64,000 nucleotides of DNA from Acidovorax sp. GBBC 1281 (GCF_028473645.1 NZ_CP097269.1:4668001-4732000), one strand, 5' to 3'; shown: positions 25,041-35,430, numbered from the stretch's first letter. Translations and numbers: made by a program. The notes: generated from the sequence alone by a model not told the origin.

Positions 25041-25166
25041 GCAGCGAATGCTGACGGAACTACAGACTTCTACTCTCGTGGTCGCGGGTTCGAATCCCGC
25101 CGGTCGAAAGGCCGTAGCTCAGTGGTAGAGCACGATGTTTCGTCGATCCTTGTCGCTGCTTTTTTT
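25041..25166 (+). ncRNA. Y-RNA (YrlA-like, unit 2) with circularly permuted tRNA mimic
   Basis: The closing stem is GCAGCGA (25041-25047) with TCGCTGC (25153-25159), followed by T7; the upper stem is GACGGAAC (25053-25060) with GTTTCGTC (25137-25144). The head is a tRNA in permuted order: T-arm GCGGG-TTCGAAT-CCCGC (25084-25100), acceptor CGGTC/GGCCG (25101-25114) closed by a GAAA tetraloop, a TA pair like U8-A9, D-arm GCTC...GAGC (25117-25131), and an anticodon-like stem TCGTG/CACGA (25076-25080 with 25131-25135). This is the architecture described for bacterial YrlA. A tRNA finder might misread it as a tRNA. Confidence 0.85.
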
Positions 25167-25176
25167 GTGTGTTTGC

Positions 25177-25309
25177 GAGGTGAATGCAGACGGGTTTACA
25201 GGTAGAGCGTCGGGGCCCTCGGGCTCTGAAGGTTCCGGGTTCAATCCCCGGTCTGCTTCGGCAGGTAGCTCAATGGCGCAACCCGACACCCCTTGTCACC
25301 TCTTTTTTT
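25177..25309 (+). ncRNA. Y-RNA (unit 3) with UUCG-capped tRNA mimic
   Basis: The closing stem is GAGGTGA (25177-25183) with TCACCTC (25296-25302), followed by T7 (25303-25309); the upper stem is CGGGTT (25191-25196) with AACCCG (25280-25285). The head holds an AGAGC/GCTCT arm (25204-25208 with 25223-25227), a T-arm CCGGG-TTCAATC-CCCGG (25235-25251) and an acceptor mimic CTGC-TTCG-GCAG (25253-25264). The following GCTCAATGGCGC looks like a D-arm that has lost its pairing. The 3' strand CCTTGTCACC is shared with the other units. Confidence 0.8.
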
Positions 25310-25361
25310 GAATGCGTCGGAAGGGCTGAGCCCCATGGCGAACCAAACAGGAAAGAAACCG

Positions 25362-26171
25362 ATGAAAACGAACGCCCCCGCGGCGCAGGCCGCCATGCTG
25401 CCGCCCGCCCTGCGCGAGGCGGTGGATGCCGTCTATGCCGCCTTCCAGCGCCATGGCGCTCCGACACAGATGCTGGATGTGTGCACGGCCTGCTGCATGG
25501 ACGAGGCCATGGAACGCGAGATGCGGCGCCTGCCGCTGCGCCGCATAACGACCCGCCACTTCTACGAATACAACAGCTCCGCCAAGGGCAGCGAGCAGCC
25601 AGCCGAGGAGTTGCTCTACTTCCTGCCCCGCATGCTGGAACTGATGGCCCTGGGCGAGGAGCTGCACCACTCGACCGAGCTGTACCTGGACCGCCTGGGC
25701 AACTGCCCGGCCGATGCCCTGTCGCCCCAGGAGCGAGCCGCCGTGGACGCTTACGCACTGGCCTTCTTCCACGAAGGCTTGGGGCACGCCGGGCGCGAGC
25801 CCAGCCCGTTCAATGGCGCGAACGCCTTCGACATCCTGTTGATGTTCCACAAGAGCGGCGTGAACGTGCAACCGCTGCTGACGCACTGGCTGAACGACGA
25901 GCGCCAAAGCGCCGTGCTGCGGTACGCCGAGGCGAGCTACTGGGACTTCTGGGGAAAGAACGAAATCCAGAACGCCTTTGCCGAAGACCAACCGGAATTC
26001 TGCGAGGCGATGAAAGCCTGGATGCTTGAGCCCGGCAACCGCCAGCGCTTTGCACAGAAGATCCTGGCGCTGGACACCAGCGCCATGGCACAACCCGCGC
26101 ACTGCACCTGTGGCAACTGCACGGGCCCGCGACAGATCGTGGAAGCGGTGTTCGACTGGGTCAGTGAATGA
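25362..26171 (+). CDS. Unknown 269-aa protein of the RNA-repair operon
   Basis: I do not recognise the family. The protein is mostly helical and has two Cys groups: CTACC near the N-terminus and CTCGNC near the C-terminus, which could bind metal or form a cluster. Other blocks are RRITTRHFYEYNSSAKGSEQ, RMLELMALGEELHHSTEL and FFHEGLGHAG. Start ATG 25362 has AGGAAAG 6 nt upstream; ATG 25335 in the same frame (MANQTGKK) is an alternative. It lies between the Y-RNA array and rtcB and is presumably induced with them. A role in handling Y-RNA or substrate RNA is a guess from position. Confidence 0.8.
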   Translation: MKTNAPAAQAAMLPPALREAVDAVYAAFQRHGAPTQMLDVCTACCMDEAMEREMRRLPLRRITTRHFYEYNSSAKGSEQPAEELLYFLPRMLELMALGEELHHSTELYLDRLGNCPADALSPQERAAVDAYALAFFHEGLGHAGREPSPFNGANAFDILLMFHKSGVNVQPLLTHWLNDERQSAVLRYAEASYWDFWGKNEIQNAFAEDQPEFCEAMKAWMLEPGNRQRFAQKILALDTSAMAQPAHCTCGNCTGPRQIVEAVFDWVSE

Positions 26172-26219
26172 GCACCCGAAAATAAGACAGACAGACAAAC
26201 GACAAGAAAGAAGAACGCA

Positions 26220-27437
<1,218 letters not shown>

Positions 27438-27457
27438 CGCAATGAGGGGGGAATGCA

Positions 27458-28021
27458 GTGATTGATGCACGGACGATCAGAACCGCCGAGAGAGACATGA
27501 ACCGCCTGTACGCCAATTGCCAGAAGGTGTCTGTGCATCGGTCATCCACCCCATCCGAACGAAACGCAAGAATCAAGGCCTGGGAGGAATTTCGCAGTTA
27601 CCAAAGCCCGCTTTGGGAGCTTTGGAGTGCGCAGGCACAAGCCAGCATCGTGCAGAGCAGTGGCTACTGGAGGCGCGTGGCATTGCTGTACCTGGAACTG
27701 AGTCCCCGGTTTTTTCGCTCCGGCTACCTTCGTGACGCCGTGGCGCACCGGCTCAAACAAGCCGCCTTGATCGCTTCAGAACGCAAGGCAGTCCAGGCGA
27801 GCCTGCTGGGCGCGCTGCAAAGAAGGCCTTCCACGGGCCACTTCGTCCATGACTGCCGCCTGGCCATCCAGGTGGCGGACTCTTGCTTTCTGGCAACGCT
27901 GGACCAGCTATGCCATCAAGAAGATGGCTGGACCCGGGGCCGCGCTCGGCGCATGAGGCAGGCCATCCAACGGCACGCCACCCCAGCCGCATCTAACCAA
28001 TCGCGAACATCAGTCCTTTGA
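27458..28021 (+). CDS. Unknown 187-aa protein between rtcB and rtcA
   Basis: Starts at GTG 27458, 6 nt after GAGGGGGG. The sequence is helical, Arg/Gln-rich and basic (RDMNRLYANCQKVSVHR, GYWRRVALLYLELSPRFF, DGWTRGRARRMRQAI). I recognise no domain. Its charge suggests an RNA contact. The end overlaps the open frame leading into rtcA by a few bases, so co-translation is plausible. Confidence 0.65.
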   Translation: MIDARTIRTAERDMNRLYANCQKVSVHRSSTPSERNARIKAWEEFRSYQSPLWELWSAQAQASIVQSSGYWRRVALLYLELSPRFFRSGYLRDAVAHRLKQAALIASERKAVQASLLGALQRRPSTGHFVHDCRLAIQVADSCFLATLDQLCHQEDGWTRGRARRMRQAIQRHATPAASNQSRTSVL

Positions 28022-28095
28022 CAGACATCGGCGCACAACGCGCATGCGCAAAGCATTTCATGCAGTACACGGAAACACAAGACTTGGCCCGCGCC

Positions 28096-29151
28096 ATGCT
28101 GACCCTCGACGGCTCCCACGGCGAGGGCGGCGGGCAGATCCTGCGCACCGGCCTGGCGCTGTCCCTGGTGACCGGCCGGCCGCTGCGCATAGACCACATC
28201 CGCGCGGGCCGGCCCAAGCCAGGACTGATGCGTCAGCACCTGGCCTGCGTGCAGGCGGCGGTGCAGGTCTGCGGCGGGCAGGCGGAAGGCGCCGAGCTGG
28301 GATCGCAGGCGCTGCAGTTCATGCCCGGCCCGGTGCAGGCGGGCGACTACGCCTTCGCGATCGCCGGGGCCGGCAGTTGCCTGCTGGTGCTGCAGACCGT
28401 GCTGCCCGCGCTGATGCTGGCTGGCGCGCCCAGCCGGGTGCAGCTTTCGGGCGGCACGCACAACCCCATGGCGCCCCCGTTCGACTTCCTGCAGCGGGCC
28501 TTTGCGCCGCTGGTGCGGCGCCTTGGCGTGGGGCTGGAGCTCACGCTGCGGCGCCGGGGCTTTTATCCCGCAGGCGGCGGCGAGGTGCATGCAGTCATCG
28601 CGCCCGCGTCAGGCCCGCTGGCGCCGTTCGATCTGCTGGACCGCGGCGCGCGCCGCAGCGCCTGGGCCGAGGCCCTGGTGCCGGGGCTGGCCCGCGGCAT
28701 CGCGGTGCGCGAGCTGGCGGCGCTGCGCCAGCAACTGGACTGGAGCGAAGGCGACGACCCGTGGCGCATCCCGCCCGCACGGCAGAACGAAGGCCCGGGC
28801 AACGCCCTGCTGGCGGTGCTGGAGCACGCCGAGGTGACCGAGGTGTTCTGCGCGCTGGGTGAGCGCGGCATGCCGGCCGAACAGGTGGCGCGCCAGCTGG
28901 CCGGCGAAGTGCGCTCGTTCGAGCGCAGTCGCGGCGCTGTCGGTCCGCATCTGGCGGACCAGTGGATGCTGCCGCTGGCCCTCGCCGTCTGGCGCAGCGG
29001 CCAGCGGGCGAGCTACACGGCCGAGGCGATCACCCCGCATGCCAGCACGAATGCGCAGGTCATCGCGCAGTGCCTGCCGGTGCGCATCGCCATGGCGCCC
29101 TGCGCGGGTGCCACGCGCATCGACATCGAGAAAGCCGCATCGCCGGCATAA
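28096..29151 (+). CDS. rtcA: RNA 3'-terminal phosphate cyclase RtcA
   Basis: A 351-residue RtcA that converts RNA 3'-phosphates to 2',3'-cyclic phosphates through an adenylylated His. Seen: [20 protein letters not shown] at the N-terminus, [27 protein letters not shown] and the active-site region [12 protein letters not shown] with the catalytic His. I start at ATG 28096 because families begin a few residues before LDGSxGEGGGQ; in-frame ATG 28060 and TTG 28018 would extend it. Last gene of the repair operon; its product supplies ends for RtcB. Confidence 0.93.
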   Translation: MLTLDGSHGEGGGQILRTGLALSLVTGRPLRIDHIRAGRPKPGLMRQHLACVQAAVQVCGGQAEGAELGSQALQFMPGPVQAGDYAFAIAGAGSCLLVLQTVLPALMLAGAPSRVQLSGGTHNPMAPPFDFLQRAFAPLVRRLGVGLELTLRRRGFYPAGGGEVHAVIAPASGPLAPFDLLDRGARRSAWAEALVPGLARGIAVRELAALRQQLDWSEGDDPWRIPPARQNEGPGNALLAVLEHAEVTEVFCALGERGMPAEQVARQLAGEVRSFERSRGAVGPHLADQWMLPLALAVWRSGQRASYTAEAITPHASTNAQVIAQCLPVRIAMAPCAGATRIDIEKAASPA

Positions 29152-29228
29152 CCATATGCGCGGAGTGTCGTAGGCATGGGCCAAAATGTTTTTTTGCCTG
29201 TCCCGTACCTGTCCAACCTGGAGACGCC

Positions 29229-30146
29229 ATGAAAGTCGAGAACATCCTGCAAACCATCGGCAACACGCCCCATGTGCGCATCAACCGCCTGTTCGGCGCG
29301 GGTGCCAACGTCTGGGTCAAGTCCGAGCGCAGCAACCCCGGCGGTTCGATCAAGGACCGCATCGCCCTGTCGATGGTGGAAGACGCGGAACGCAGCGGCG
29401 CGCTGCAGCCCGGCGGCACGATCATCGAGCCCACCTCGGGCAACACGGGCATCGGACTGGCCCTGGTGGCGGCGGTGAAGGGCTACCGGCTCATCCTGGT
29501 GATGCCCGACAGCATGAGCGTCGAGCGGCGCCGCCTCATGCTGGCCTACGCTGCGCAGTTCGACCTCACCCCGCGCGAAAAGGGCATGAAGGGCGCCATC
29601 GCCCGCGCCGAGGAGCTGCGCGCGCAGACCCCCGGCGCCTGGGTGCCGCAGCAGTTCGAAAACCCCGCCAACATCGACGTGCACGTGCGCACCACGGCGC
29701 GGGAAGTGCTGGCGGACTTCCCCGATGGCCTGGACGCGCTGATCACCGGCGTGGGCACGGGCGGCCACCTGACGGGTGTGGGCCGCGTGCTGAAGGCGAA
29801 GTTTCCGGCCCTCAAGATCTTCGCGGTGGAGCCCGTGGCCTCGCCCGTGATCTCCGGCGGCCAGCCGGCGCCGCACCCGATCCAGGGCATCGGCGCGGGC
29901 TTCGTGCCCAAGAACCTCGACACCAGCCTGCTCGACGGCGTGATCCAGGTCGATGCCGAGCCCGCGCGCGAATACGCCCGCCGCGCCGCGCGCGAGGAAG
30001 GCCTGCTGGTGGGCATTTCCTCCGGCGCCACGCTGGCCGCCATCGCACAGAAGCTGCCCGAGCTGCCCGCGGGCGCCAAGGTGCTGGGCTTCAACTACGA
30101 CACGGGCGAGCGCTATCTGTCGGTCGAGGGATTCCTGCCCTCCTGA
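29229..30146 (+). CDS. cysK: Cysteine synthase (O-acetylserine sulfhydrylase)
   Basis: A 305-residue PLP enzyme making cysteine from O-acetylserine and sulfide. NPGGSIKDR carries the PLP lysine (Lys42), [12 protein letters not shown] is the phosphate/substrate loop, [10 protein letters not shown] the cofactor-phosphate loop, and SSGATLAA follows near the C-terminus. GGAGACGCC precedes the ATG. The pattern suits CysK rather than CysM, but the two are hard to separate by eye. It is a single-gene unit followed by a terminator. Confidence 0.9.
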   Translation: MKVENILQTIGNTPHVRINRLFGAGANVWVKSERSNPGGSIKDRIALSMVEDAERSGALQPGGTIIEPTSGNTGIGLALVAAVKGYRLILVMPDSMSVERRRLMLAYAAQFDLTPREKGMKGAIARAEELRAQTPGAWVPQQFENPANIDVHVRTTAREVLADFPDGLDALITGVGTGGHLTGVGRVLKAKFPALKIFAVEPVASPVISGGQPAPHPIQGIGAGFVPKNLDTSLLDGVIQVDAEPAREYARRAAREEGLLVGISSGATLAAIAQKLPELPAGAKVLGFNYDTGERYLSVEGFLPS

Positions 30147-30197
30147 GGCGCTTTCTGATACGCGCGCTGCCCCGGACCAGGGCAGCGTGCGAAGTGC

Positions 30198-30228
30198 GCC
30201 CACCCGCAGCCCATGGGTGGGGCCTTTT
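30198..30228 (+). terminator. Rho-independent terminator after cysK
   Basis: GCCCACCC (30198-30205) pairs with GGGTGGGGC (30215-30223), followed by a T4 run at 30225-30228. A second strong hairpin without U-run, AACCGGGC/GCCCGGTT, lies at 30383-30404 before the next gene. Confidence 0.6.
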
Positions 30229-30436
30229 CCGGGCTGGGGCGGCACCCGTCCCGGCCGCGGGAGCCGGGCTGCAAGCGGCCCTCAGGCCCCGCCGCCATCG
30301 GGTCACAAGCGTTCGGCCAGCCGTCCTACAGCCCAGCCGGACCGCCATCGAAACAATCAAAGCCCATGCGGGGCCCGCCTGAAACCGGGCTTTTCGGCCC
30401 GGTTCCCGCCCCTCCCCCGCGCTCACTGATTGCCCC

Positions 30437-31201
30437 ATGGAACCATCCACCGCCTCTCCCGTTGCCTTCAAGGTGCTGACCGTGAACGTGCACAAGGGCT
30501 TCACCACCTTCAACCGCCGCTTCATGCTGCACGAGCTGCGCGAAGCCGTGCGCGGCGTATCGGCCGACCTGGTCTTCCTGCAGGAAGTGCTGGGCACCCA
30601 CCAGCGGCACGCCGGGCGCGTGGCCAATTTTCCGCAGGAGCCGCATTACGAATTCCTGGCCGACACCATCTGGGGCCAATACGCCTATGGCCGCAATGCG
30701 GTGTACGACAACGGCCACCACGGCAACGCGTTGCTGTCCAAGTTCCCCATCGTCCACTACGAAAACCACGACATCTCCGTGAGCGGGCCCGAGCGGCGCG
30801 GCATGCTGCACTGCGTGCTGCAGCCCCCGGGCCACGCCCGGCAGGTGCATGCCATCTGCGTGCACCTGGGCCTGCAGGAGGCGCACCGCCAGCGCCAGCT
30901 CAAGCGCGTGTGCGAGCTGGTGGCCACGTTTCCGCCCGAAGACCCGGTGGTCGTGGCGGGCGACTTCAACGACTGGCGCGGCCGTGCGCACGACGTGCTG
31001 CGTGCCGGCGCCGGCCTGCACGAAGTGTTCATGCATGCGCGGGGCAAGGCGGTGCGCACCTTCCCGGCCTCCATGCCGCTGCTGGCACTGGACCGCATCT
31101 ACGTGCGCAATGCCTCGGTGCACGCGCCGGTGGTGCTGCCGCGCAAGCCCTGGCACAAGCTGTCGGACCACGCCCCCCTGGCCGCGGAGATTTCGCTGTG
31201 A
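30437..31201 (+). CDS. ybhP: Endonuclease/exonuclease/phosphatase family protein (YbhP-like)
   Basis: A 254-residue metal-dependent phosphodiesterase fold: LTVNVHKGF, VFLQEVLG with the metal Glu, CVHLGLQ, VAGDFNDWRG and the final SDHAPLAAEI with the catalytic His. It is followed without gap by a cardiolipin synthase and a YbhN-like protein, the same order as ybhP-clsB-ybhN in E. coli, which supports a role in phospholipid turnover. The stop and the next ATG share one base (TGATG). Confidence 0.9.
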   Translation: MEPSTASPVAFKVLTVNVHKGFTTFNRRFMLHELREAVRGVSADLVFLQEVLGTHQRHAGRVANFPQEPHYEFLADTIWGQYAYGRNAVYDNGHHGNALLSKFPIVHYENHDISVSGPERRGMLHCVLQPPGHARQVHAICVHLGLQEAHRQRQLKRVCELVATFPPEDPVVVAGDFNDWRGRAHDVLRAGAGLHEVFMHARGKAVRTFPASMPLLALDRIYVRNASVHAPVVLPRKPWHKLSDHAPLAAEISL

Positions 31202-32433
31202 TGCGCCGCCCCCGCCCCTCGCGCTGGGTGCCCGGCAACCATTTCACGCTGCTGGAGAACGGCGAGGCGTTCTTCCCCCGCGTGTTCGAGGCTATATCAC
31301 AGGCGCGGAGCGAGGTGATCCTTGAAACCTTCATCCTCTTCGACGACAAGATCGGCAGGGGGCTGCATGCCGCTCTGCTGCAGGCCGCGCGCAACGGCGC
31401 CGAGGTGCATGTGCTGGTGGACGGCTTCGGCTCGCCCGATCTGCCGGAAGACTTCATCGGCGAACTGGTGAACGCCGGCGTGCGCTTTCGCATTTTCGAC
31501 CCGGGCCGCCGGCTGTTCGGCCAGCGGCTGAACGTGCTGCGGCGCATGCACCGCAAGATCGTGGTGGTGGACGGCGAGATCGGCTTCATCGGCGGCATCA
31601 ACTACTCGGCCGACCACGTGGCCGACTACGGCCCCGAGGCCAAGCAAGACTACTCGGTCGAGGTGCGCGGCCCCATCGTCGCCCACATGCTGGGTTTCGC
31701 GCGCGATGCCGTCATGCCGCCCCGGACACGGCGCCGCCGCCAGGGGGCGAACGCCGTGCCGCCGCTGCCCCATGCGGGCACGGCGGACGCGATCTTCGTC
31801 ACGCGCGACAACCACAACCACACCAACGACATCGAGCGCCACTACCGCGTGGCCCTGCGCGCCGCGCGCGAGCGCGTGGTGATCGCCAATGCCTACTTCT
31901 TTCCCGGCTACCGCTTCATCCGCGAAATGCGCCGCGCGGCGCGGCGCGGGGTGGACGTGCGGCTCATCCTGCAGGGCCAGCCCGACATGCCCATCGTGCG
32001 CACGGCGGCCAGCATGCTCTACGACCACCTGCTGCGCGCCGGCGTGCGCATCTACGAATACTGCGACCGGCCGCTGCACGGCAAGGTCGCGCTGGTGGAC
32101 GGCGAATGGTCCACCGTGGGCTCCAGCAACCTCGACCCCTTGAGCCTCTCGCTCAACCTCGAGGCGAACGTGGTGATCCGCGACAAGGATTTCAACGCGA
32201 CGCTGCACGAACGGCTGGACCACCTGATGCAGCACAGCTGCCGCCAGGTCGAGGCCACGCCACCCTCGCGCTGGGATGGCCTGCGCCTGCTGCGCAGCTA
32301 TTTCCTGTTCCACGTCATGCGCTGGTTCCCCTCCTGGGCGGGCTGGCTGCCGCGCCACGAGCCCGAAATCTCGCTGGTTGGCGCCCAGGACGGTCCTGCC
32401 CCCGACCCCACCCACCGGCCTTCGGCCACCTGA
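31201..32433 (+). CDS. clsB: Cardiolipin synthase B
   Basis: A 410-residue phospholipase-D-superfamily enzyme with two HKD motifs: HRKIVVVDGEIGFIGG (His117) and HGKVALVDGEWSTVGSSN (His293). These form the phosphatidyl-enzyme site for condensing phosphatidylglycerol with phosphatidylglycerol or phosphatidylethanolamine. No N-terminal membrane helices, as in ClsB. The C-terminal stretch has hydrophobic residues (LLRSYFLFHVMRWFPSWAGW) that may touch the membrane. Confidence 0.93.
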   Translation: MRRPRPSRWVPGNHFTLLENGEAFFPRVFEAISQARSEVILETFILFDDKIGRGLHAALLQAARNGAEVHVLVDGFGSPDLPEDFIGELVNAGVRFRIFDPGRRLFGQRLNVLRRMHRKIVVVDGEIGFIGGINYSADHVADYGPEAKQDYSVEVRGPIVAHMLGFARDAVMPPRTRRRRQGANAVPPLPHAGTADAIFVTRDNHNHTNDIERHYRVALRAARERVVIANAYFFPGYRFIREMRRAARRGVDVRLILQGQPDMPIVRTAASMLYDHLLRAGVRIYEYCDRPLHGKVALVDGEWSTVGSSNLDPLSLSLNLEANVVIRDKDFNATLHERLDHLMQHSCRQVEATPPSRWDGLRLLRSYFLFHVMRWFPSWAGWLPRHEPEISLVGAQDGPAPDPTHRPSAT

Positions 32434-32436
32434 GCC

Positions 32437-33570
32437 ATGGCGGCAGCGGCGCCCTCCCCGGCCCTGTCCTCCCTGGACCCGGCCGCGCCCGGGCAGGACC
32501 CCGCCCGGCCCCAGGCCGGGGCTCCCAGGGACGGCGCTGCGCTGCCGGCGCGCCCCGCCAGCCGCTGGAAGCGCCTGACCGCCCACCGCTGGTGGCCCTG
32601 GGCCGTGACCCTCGCCAGCGGCGCCTTCGTCCTCTTCGTCGTCTCGCTGCTGGTGCGCCAGGCGCGCACGGTGGATTGGCCCGCGGTCTGGGCGTCGTTC
32701 CTGGCCTTTCCGGTGCCGGTGCTGCTGCTGGGCGGCGCGCTGGCGCTGGCCAGCCACCTGCTGTACAGCACCTTCGACCTGTTCGGGCGCCATTACACGC
32801 GGCACGGGCTGTCGGCCGGGCGCACGGTGGGCATCACGCTCATCGCCTATCCGTTCACGCTGAACCTGGGATCGATCATCGGCGGGGTGACGGTGCGCTA
32901 CCGCTTGTACTCGCAGCAGGGCGTGTCGGTGGCGGCCATCGGGCAGGTGATCGGGATGAGCATCCTGACCAACTGGCTGGGCTATTTCTTCCTGGCGGGC
33001 GCGGTGTTCTGGCTGTGGTCGCCGCAGTTGCCCGAAAACTGGCACGTCGGCCCCCAGCACCTGCGCTGGATGGGTGCGGCCTTGACGACGGCGAGCCTGC
33101 TCTACGTCGCCGCCTGCGCACTGCGCCATGGCCGGCCCGTGTACCTGCGCGGGCATCGCATCGCCATGCCGCGCTGGCCCGTGGGCATGCTGCAGGTGGC
33201 GCTGTCGGCCGCCAACTGGATGGTGATGGGCGCGGCGCTGTGGGTGCTGACCGGGCAGCGCGCACCGTATGCAGCTGCGCTGGCAACGGTGCTGCTGGGC
33301 GCGGTGGCTGGGCTCATCTCGCGCATCCCCGCCGGGCTGGGCGTGCTGGAGGCCGTGGGCGTGGCGGTGCTGTCCGCCTACCTGCCCGCGCCGCAGGCAC
33401 TGGCCTCGGTGCTGGCCTACCGCACGCTGTACTTCTTCCTGCCCCTGGGGCTGGCTGCACTGGCGTTCGGCGGGGTGGAGTTGCTGGGCCGCCGCCGGCC
33501 CCAGGCGGAACCGCCAGGCGCTGCGGCAGAGACTTCGCATCAAAACGGCCTCCAGCACAATAAACACTAG
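32437..33570 (+). CDS. ybhN: YbhN-like integral membrane protein (UPF0104)
   Basis: A 377-residue polytopic protein with a hydrophilic N-terminus and about eight membrane segments. GISRIPAGLGVLEA-type residues (LISRIPAGLGVLEAVGVAVL) and the flanking helices are typical of the UPF0104/lysylphosphatidylglycerol-synthase transmembrane family. It follows clsB by 3 bp. Its last residues from about 33540 are encoded by a dispersed repeat, so the native C-terminus may have been replaced. Confidence 0.9.
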   Translation: MAAAAPSPALSSLDPAAPGQDPARPQAGAPRDGAALPARPASRWKRLTAHRWWPWAVTLASGAFVLFVVSLLVRQARTVDWPAVWASFLAFPVPVLLLGGALALASHLLYSTFDLFGRHYTRHGLSAGRTVGITLIAYPFTLNLGSIIGGVTVRYRLYSQQGVSVAAIGQVIGMSILTNWLGYFFLAGAVFWLWSPQLPENWHVGPQHLRWMGAALTTASLLYVAACALRHGRPVYLRGHRIAMPRWPVGMLQVALSAANWMVMGAALWVLTGQRAPYAAALATVLLGAVAGLISRIPAGLGVLEAVGVAVLSAYLPAPQALASVLAYRTLYFFLPLGLAALAFGGVELLGRRRPQAEPPGAAAETSHQNGLQHNKH

Positions 33571-33598
33571 GGCATATTGCTATCAATTAAATAGCGAC
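33540..33598 (+). repeat. Dispersed ~60-bp repeat, copy B
   Basis: AAAACGGCCTCCAGCACAAT, then CTAGGGCATATTGCTAT and the hairpin GCTAT-CAATTAA-ATAGC, nearly the same as copy A. It encodes the last ten residues and the stop codon of ybhN. Confidence 0.75.
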
Positions 33599-33714
33599 CA
33601 TCCGACACATCGGACGGGCGTGCCACACCCGGTCTGCCCGGCATCGCGGGCCTCCTTTATCATGCCGGTCCCCACGACATTGCCCTTCGCCCGATCGACA
33701 CGGGCCCGCAAGCC

Positions 33715-35430
33715 ATGATCCGCCTGTCCGAAATCAAGCTGCCGCTCAGCGCAGCCGAATCCCCCGAGCCCGCCCTGCGCGCCGCCGCCTGCCGCATCCT
33801 GGCGCTGCCGCCCGAAGGCATCGCCCATGTCCACGTCTTCAAGCGCAGTTTCGACGCGCGCAAGGCCGAGCTGCTGGCGGTGTACATCATCGACATCACC
33901 CTGGCCGATCCGTCGCAGGAGGCCGCGCTGCTGGCGGGCCACGCCGGTCAGCCCCACATCCAGCCCACGCCCGACATGGTCTGGCGGCCGGTGGGCCGGG
34001 CGCCGGCCGGGCTGGCGCACCGGCCCGTGGTGGTGGGCTTCGGGCCCTGCGGCATCTTCGCGGCACTGGTGCTGGCGCAGATGGGTTTCCGGCCCATCGT
34101 GCTGGAACGCGGCCGCGCGGTGCGCGAGCGCACGCAGGACACCTGGGGCCTGTGGCGGCGGCGTGAGCTGCAGGCGGAGTCGAACGTGCAGTTCGGCGAG
34201 GGCGGTGCCGGCACGTTCAGCGACGGCAAGCTCTACAGCCAGATCAAGGACCCGCGCCACCTGGGCCGCAAGGTCATGGAGGAATTCGTGCAGGCGGGCG
34301 CGCCGCCCGAGATCCTCTCGGTGGCGCATCCGCACATCGGCACGTTCAAGCTCGTCAAGGTGGTGGAGACGCTGCGCGAGCAGATCATCGCGCTGGGCGG
34401 CGAGGTGCGGTTCGAGCAGCGCGTGACCGACGTGGTGGTCGAGCAGGACGCCGCCGGCCAGCGCCACCTGCGCGGCCTGCAGGTGCTCGACCAGGCCACG
34501 GGACAGACCCATGCGCTGCGCGCCGACCACGTGGTGATGGCCCTGGGCCACAGCTCGCGCGACACCTTCGCCATGCTGTACGAGCGCGGCGTGCACATGG
34601 AAGCCAAGCCCTTCTCGGTGGGCTTTCGCATCGAGCATCCGCAAGGGCTCATCGACCGCGCGCGCTGGGGCCGGCACGCCGGGCACCCGCTGCTGGGCGC
34701 GGCCGACTACAAGCTGGTGCACCACGCGGGCAACGGCCGCGCGGTGTACAGCTTCTGCATGTGCCCGGGCGGCACGGTCGTGGCCGCCACCAGCGAGCCG
34801 CACCGCGTGGTCACCAACGGCATGAGCCAGTACTCGCGCAACGAGCGCAACGCCAACGCCGGCATGGTCGTCGCCATCGATCCCAACGACTATCCGCACG
34901 ACGCCGCGGCGTTCGAGGCCGCGCTGGGCGGCACCTATGGCGTGCAGGCGCTGGCGGCCGGTGCCACGCCGCACCCGCTGGCGGGCATCGTGCTGCAGCG
35001 GCAGCTGGAGTCGAACGCCTACGTGCTGGGCGGCAGCAACTACAACGCGCCCGCGCAGCTGGTGGGCGATTTCCTGGCACGGCGGTCTTCGCAGGCGCTG
35101 GGCTCCGTGGAGCCCTCATACAAGCCCGGCGTCACGCTGACGGACCTCGATGCCGCCCTGCCCGGCTATGCCACCGAGGCCCTGCGCGAGGCGCTGCCGG
35201 CCTTCGGCAAGAAGATCAAGGGCTTCGACATGCACGACGCGGTGCTGACCGGGGTGGAGACGCGCACATCGTCGCCCCTCAAGATCGGGCGCAACGAGGC
35301 CTTCCAGAGCCTGAACACCGCCGGCCTGTACCCGGCCGGCGAAGGCGCCAGCTACGCGGGCGGGATTCTTTCGGCCGGGGTGGACGGCATCAAGGTGGGC
35401 GAGGCCGTGGCGCGCGCGCTGCTCGCCTGA
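33715..35430 (+). CDS. FAD-dependent dehydrogenase, COG2509 type
   Basis: A 571-residue flavoprotein. After an N-terminal alpha/beta domain (1-90), the dinucleotide site VVVGFGPCGIFAALVLAQMG appears near residue 105, then LERGRAVRERTQDT and the hallmark NVQFGEGGAGTFSDGKLYS. The end has GLYPAGEGASYAGGILSAG, the second FAD contact. The family is widespread, its substrate unknown. Monocistronic by spacing, with intergenic repeats upstream. Confidence 0.88.
   Translation: MIRLSEIKLPLSAAESPEPALRAAACRILALPPEGIAHVHVFKRSFDARKAELLAVYIIDITLADPSQEAALLAGHAGQPHIQPTPDMVWRPVGRAPAGLAHRPVVVGFGPCGIFAALVLAQMGFRPIVLERGRAVRERTQDTWGLWRRRELQAESNVQFGEGGAGTFSDGKLYSQIKDPRHLGRKVMEEFVQAGAPPEILSVAHPHIGTFKLVKVVETLREQIIALGGEVRFEQRVTDVVVEQDAAGQRHLRGLQVLDQATGQTHALRADHVVMALGHSSRDTFAMLYERGVHMEAKPFSVGFRIEHPQGLIDRARWGRHAGHPLLGAADYKLVHHAGNGRAVYSFCMCPGGTVVAATSEPHRVVTNGMSQYSRNERNANAGMVVAIDPNDYPHDAAAFEAALGGTYGVQALAAGATPHPLAGIVLQRQLESNAYVLGGSNYNAPAQLVGDFLARRSSQALGSVEPSYKPGVTLTDLDAALPGYATEALREALPAFGKKIKGFDMHDAVLTGVETRTSSPLKIGRNEAFQSLNTAGLYPAGEGASYAGGILSAGVDGIKVGEAVARALLA

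Noticed and set aside
25081..25135. Possible ordinary tRNA gene (GGTTCGAATCC and GCTCAGTGGTAGAGC)
   Set aside because: The T-arm comes before the D-arm and the acceptor is closed by a tetraloop, so no mature tRNA could be made. It is the head of a Y-RNA.
24928..25205. Short plus-strand reading frames over the Y-RNA array
   Set aside because: They run through base-paired RNA structure, have no ribosome sites and no protein-like composition.
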